From the NCBI RefSeq assembly GCF_002902755.1, contig NZ_PPRS01000010.1, positions 25,648 to 89,647 of the forward strand: DNA of 64,000 nt, in the 5' to 3' direction. The translations under genes and the position numbers were made by a program. This DNA comes from Mammaliicoccus lentus (lineage in GTDB: Bacteria > Bacillota > Bacilli > Staphylococcales > Staphylococcaceae). Of the stretch, positions 61,246 to 64,000 are shown in pieces. Positions within the stretch are counted from its first letter, which is position 1. Every line of letters starts with the position of its first letter. The notes below the pieces were generated by a model. It made no database searches. It had not been told where the DNA came from and saw nothing but the letters and a program-made list of their open reading frames with translations.

Positions 61246-62187
61246 CTAGACGTAACTTACTATAACTTCTAGTTGCCCGTTAATGTGATTATCTAAATCA
61301 TCAGCCGTTAATATGAGGTGACTTCCCGTTGACACTTCATATACATTTCCGTCTGTTATGATTTCACCTTCCCCAGAAATAATACTCACTAAGCAATAAT
61401 CTCTAGGTTTTCTGAAGTTAAATGTACCTTCTATTTGCCATTTCGTAACAGTGAAAAAGTCGCTTTCTACAAGCATTTGACCTTTTTGTTCATCAGAATC
61501 TATTCTCACAGGTGCTACATTTGGGCTTGTTGGTCCTATATTGATAACATCAATACTTTTATCAAGATGTAATTCACGTTTCTTACCATCTTGCTCAATT
61601 CTATCGTAATCATAAATTCTGTAAGTAGTATCTGAGTTTTGTTGCGTTTCTAGTATCATAATACCTTCTCCGATTGCATGCACTGTACCACTTGGCACAT
61701 AGAAAAAGTCCCCCTTTTCAACTTTAACGCGCTTGAATAAATGATCCCAATCTTCATTTTGAATATATTCTTCAAGCTGTTCTTTCGAATTTGCATAAGT
61801 TCCATATATAATTTCTGCGTCTTCTTTTGCGTCAAGAACATACCAGCACTCAGTTTTACCAAACTCACCATTTTCATGTTCGTGTGCATATTCATCATCT
61901 GGATGAACTTGTACAGATAATTTTTGGTTTGCATCTAATATTTTCGTAAGCAATGGAAATTTCTTTTCTGAAGGATTTCCAAATAATTCAGGATGTTCTT
62001 CCCAAACCTTATCCAATGTTTGACCTTCGTAAGCTCCATTGGCAATAACATTAGGTCCATTTTGATGCGCTGATATACCCCAACATTCCCCAATATTACC
62101 ATCAGGAATGTCGTAGCCCATTTTTTCTAAATTACGTCCTCCCCAAATACGCTCTTTAAATACGGGTTTCAATACTAATGGAGACAT
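61246..62187 (-). CDS. manA: class I mannose-6-phosphate isomerase
   Basis: It interconverts mannose 6-phosphate and fructose 6-phosphate with zinc. It has 313 residues: MSPLVLKPVFKERIWGGRNL, KILDANQKLSVQVHPDDEYA (zinc-site Gln and His), KTECWYVLDAK and PSGTVHAIGEGIMILETQQN (His and Arg-loop). This is the short Firmicute form. It lies upstream of a small membrane protein gene. Confidence 0.94.
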   Translation of the reverse strand: MSPLVLKPVFKERIWGGRNLEKMGYDIPDGNIGECWGISAHQNGPNVIANGAYEGQTLDKVWEEHPELFGNPSEKKFPLLTKILDANQKLSVQVHPDDEYAHEHENGEFGKTECWYVLDAKEDAEIIYGTYANSKEQLEEYIQNEDWDHLFKRVKVEKGDFFYVPSGTVHAIGEGIMILETQQNSDTTYRIYDYDRIEQDGKKRELHLDKSIDVINIGPTSPNVAPVRIDSDEQKGQMLVESDFFTVTKWQIEGTFNFRKPRDYCLVSIISGEGEIITDGNVYEVSTGSHLILTADDLDNHINGQLEVIVSYV

Positions 62188-62302
62188 TTAATCATCCTTT
62201 TCTTTTTTGTCGTTAAAAATATATGTAAGTTCAATTAATTAAATTAAATATATACCCTTCGTGATTGTACCATATAGTGCTTTACTTATGAAATACTGAA
62301 AT

Positions 62303-62352
62303 GGCAGTGGGAAGGAAATCTCATTTTTCTAAAAAGACTTCATAGCCTCATC
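62303..62352 (+). repeat. partial dispersed repeat, copy 4
   Basis: GGCAGTGGGAAGGAAATCTCATTTT and AAAAAGACTTCATAGCC correspond to the first half of the repeat at 47030-47150. Its right end merges with a likely terminator of the AbgT gene (62344-62369). Confidence 0.6.
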
Positions 62353-62369
62353 CTAGAAAGAATGAGACT
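62344..62369 (-). terminator. probable terminator of the AbgT-family gene
   Basis: AGTCTCATTCT pairs with AGGATGAGGCT (two G-U) around TTCT, followed by T-rich sequence, close after the gene's stop. Confidence 0.65.
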
Positions 62370-62382
62370 ACATTTTAACTTA

Positions 62383-63912
62383 TTATTTACTCCAATATAT
62401 ATCTCCACCAGGTCCTAATGGTAAACCTAGTAAGAACCATATAATCATAAATATAGGCCAAACAATCGCCAATACAATCGAATATGGCATTAAACTAGAA
62501 ATTAATGTTCCAAGTTTCATATTCTTATCATATTTTTGAGCATATGATAGTAATAGTGGTAAGTAAGGCATCATCGGTGTTATTGGATTTGTGATTGAAT
62601 CTCCTATACGATAAACCATCTGTGTAAACGCGGGATGATATCCTAATAACATAAACATAGGTATAAATATTGGTGCTAATATCGCCCATTTTGCGGATGC
62701 GCTACCTATTAGCAAGTTAATTAAACAACTTAATAATATTAATCCTATTATTAACACTACACCATTTTGACCTTGTAATAATTCTGCGCCTTTAACTGAT
62801 ATAACTACACCTAGGTTGCTCCAATTTAAATACGCTAATAATTGTGAAGCAAAAAATACAATTACGATAAAACTTCCCATTGTCGCCATTGAATCAGTTA
62901 ACATTTTCCCTAAATCTTTTGTATTTTTAAGTTTACCTGACATAATTCCATAAACAAAACCGGGAACAAAGAAAACAACAAGAATGATTATACCAACACC
63001 ATCCATTAGTGGTGATTCTTCGATTAAGCTTCCAGTTTTAGCGTTTCTTAGCCAGCCATTTTCAGGTATTGATAAAGCTAATAAAATAACTATAACCGCA
63101 AAGAAACTCCAATTAGCAAACTTTAATGCTTTGTTTTCTTTAGATGTTATTTCATTATCATCACTTGAACTATCTGTTTCTTCTCTATATGTACCTAGAC
63201 GTGGTATAACAATTTTCATACTTACAAAATAAATTGCTGGTAATAAAATGATAGAAGATGCTGCTATAAAATACCAGTTCATAGCTACGTTCAACGAAAT
63301 ATCTTTGCTAATAATTTCAGCTGCTGGTTTGGTAAATGCATAAACAAGCGCATCACTCATACCTAAAGTTAAATTAGCTGCAAACGCCCCTAAGGCAGAA
63401 GCATATGCCATCGCTAAACCAGCTATCGGATGATAACCAAGTTTAATAAAAACTAATGCCGTCAAAGGTGGTAAAACTACTGGAGCTGCATCTCCAGCAG
63501 CATTCCCAATAATACCTACAAATATAATAATGGGTACTATAATTTTCTTAGGTGCTTTATTAACTATCATTATCATTAATTTATCAAAATATCCTGTTTT
63601 TTCTGCTACACCTATTCCGAGCATAACTGCAAGTACAAGGCCTAATGCTGGGAATTCGGAAAAGTTTGTTATAGATTCACTTAATATTTTAGAAAAACCT
63701 TCTCTAGAAATTAGATTTGTTACTTCTACTGTTTTTCCTGTACCTGGGTTTTCTACTTTTATATTGAACAAAGATACAAACCAAGATAGTAGAATTAATC
63801 CTACACATAAAAGGAAAAATAATATACTTGGATCTGGCAATCGGTTTCCTGCTTTTTCTATGAAGTTTAAGAATCTATTAATAATAGAAACTTTTCTCTT
63901 TGTCTGATTCAT
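62383..63912 (-). CDS. AbgT family transporter
   Basis: A 509-residue protein with about 11-13 membrane helices. It matches the AbgT family (p-aminobenzoyl-glutamate uptake, and sulphonamide/metabolite efflux in some members): RLPDPSILFFLLCVGLILLS, GIIGNAAGDAAPVVLPPL, SASAKWAILAPIFIPMFM and RIGDSITNPITPMMPYLPLL (the SxxN-rich re-entrant motif). AAGGGGGCTATT precedes the ATG. Direction and substrate cannot be read. The operon M20 gene at 38958 is a distant relative of AbgB, but it is 22 kb away. Confidence 0.9.
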   Translation of the reverse strand: MNQTKRKVSIINRFLNFIEKAGNRLPDPSILFFLLCVGLILLSWFVSLFNIKVENPGTGKTVEVTNLISREGFSKILSESITNFSEFPALGLVLAVMLGIGVAEKTGYFDKLMIMIVNKAPKKIIVPIIIFVGIIGNAAGDAAPVVLPPLTALVFIKLGYHPIAGLAMAYASALGAFAANLTLGMSDALVYAFTKPAAEIISKDISLNVAMNWYFIAASSIILLPAIYFVSMKIVIPRLGTYREETDSSSDDNEITSKENKALKFANWSFFAVIVILLALSIPENGWLRNAKTGSLIEESPLMDGVGIIILVVFFVPGFVYGIMSGKLKNTKDLGKMLTDSMATMGSFIVIVFFASQLLAYLNWSNLGVVISVKGAELLQGQNGVVLIIGLILLSCLINLLIGSASAKWAILAPIFIPMFMLLGYHPAFTQMVYRIGDSITNPITPMMPYLPLLLSYAQKYDKNMKLGTLISSLMPYSIVLAIVWPIFMIIWFLLGLPLGPGGDIYWSK

Positions 63913-64000
63913 AATAGCCCCCTTAATATAAGAAATTAGAAATATTATATCATAAAATATCTATATATTTTGAAGTTTCTGACGATTTGTAATGTATGAT

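Overview
This window is a low-GC Firmicute chromosome segment with staphylococcal gene content and order. Supporting evidence is the block atpCDGAHFEBI-mnaA-upp-glyA-ywlG-rpiB-ywlE-ywlC-prmC-prfA-tdk-rpmE2-rho, then two murA paralogues, fba, pyrG and rpoE, plus a SarA-family regulator and a LysM-CHAP amidase of the Sle1/Aaa type. Because it keeps a Spo0F-like receiver gene beside fba and a Bacillus-style rbsRKDACB operon, I lean towards a Staphylococcaceae lineage outside the S. aureus/S. epidermidis core, for example the sciuri group (Mammaliicoccus). I cannot prove this without a search.

Layout. Positions 1-3.7 kb hold a partial ssb, ywpF, fabZ, an EpuA-like membrane protein, murA1 and ywzB. 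Positions 3.9-10.8 kb hold the complete nine-gene F1Fo ATP synthase operon, read leftwards from a consensus promoter. Positions 10.9-20.9 kb carry cell-wall precursor, nucleotide salvage, translation and RNA-termination genes, many overlapping by a few bases. Positions 21-30 kb carry an aldehyde dehydrogenase, an HxlR regulator, murA2, fba, a Spo0F-like receiver, ywjG, pyrG (with a recognisable reiterative-transcription attenuator), rpoE and a double GNAT protein.

Positions 30-41 kb are more accessory. They hold a BCCT osmolyte transporter, a pentapeptide-repeat protein, a TrmB-like regulator, a five-gene ABC exporter operon, a DUF2750-like protein, and a two-gene operon (M20 amidohydrolase plus ATP-grasp ligase) under a SAM-I (S-box) riboswitch. 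A GrpB-like protein and luxS follow. Positions 41.5-47 kb hold the deoxynucleoside catabolism cluster: deoR, deoC, pdp, deoB and a DoxX protein leftwards, and deoD divergent. dps, with a PerR box in its promoter, and the ribose operon follow. Positions 53.9-64 kb hold a DCC thiol protein, NhaC, a SarA-family regulator, an alanine/sodium symporter, a two-EVE protein with a degenerate AAA module, sle1, manA and an AbgT-family transporter.

The most unusual material is non-coding or poorly described. There are two intergenic arrays of small inverted-repeat units with a pitch of about 40 bp (26.6 kb and 47.2 kb, opposite orientation, same two unit families). There is an S-box operon whose enzymes are not standard methionine genes. 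There is an EVE-EVE-AAA protein whose P-loop, Walker B glutamate and arginine-finger region all look lost. No rRNA, tRNA, CRISPR array, prophage or insertion sequence was seen. Most short genes begin with a strong AAGGAGG-type ribosome binding site, which was used to choose among start codons.
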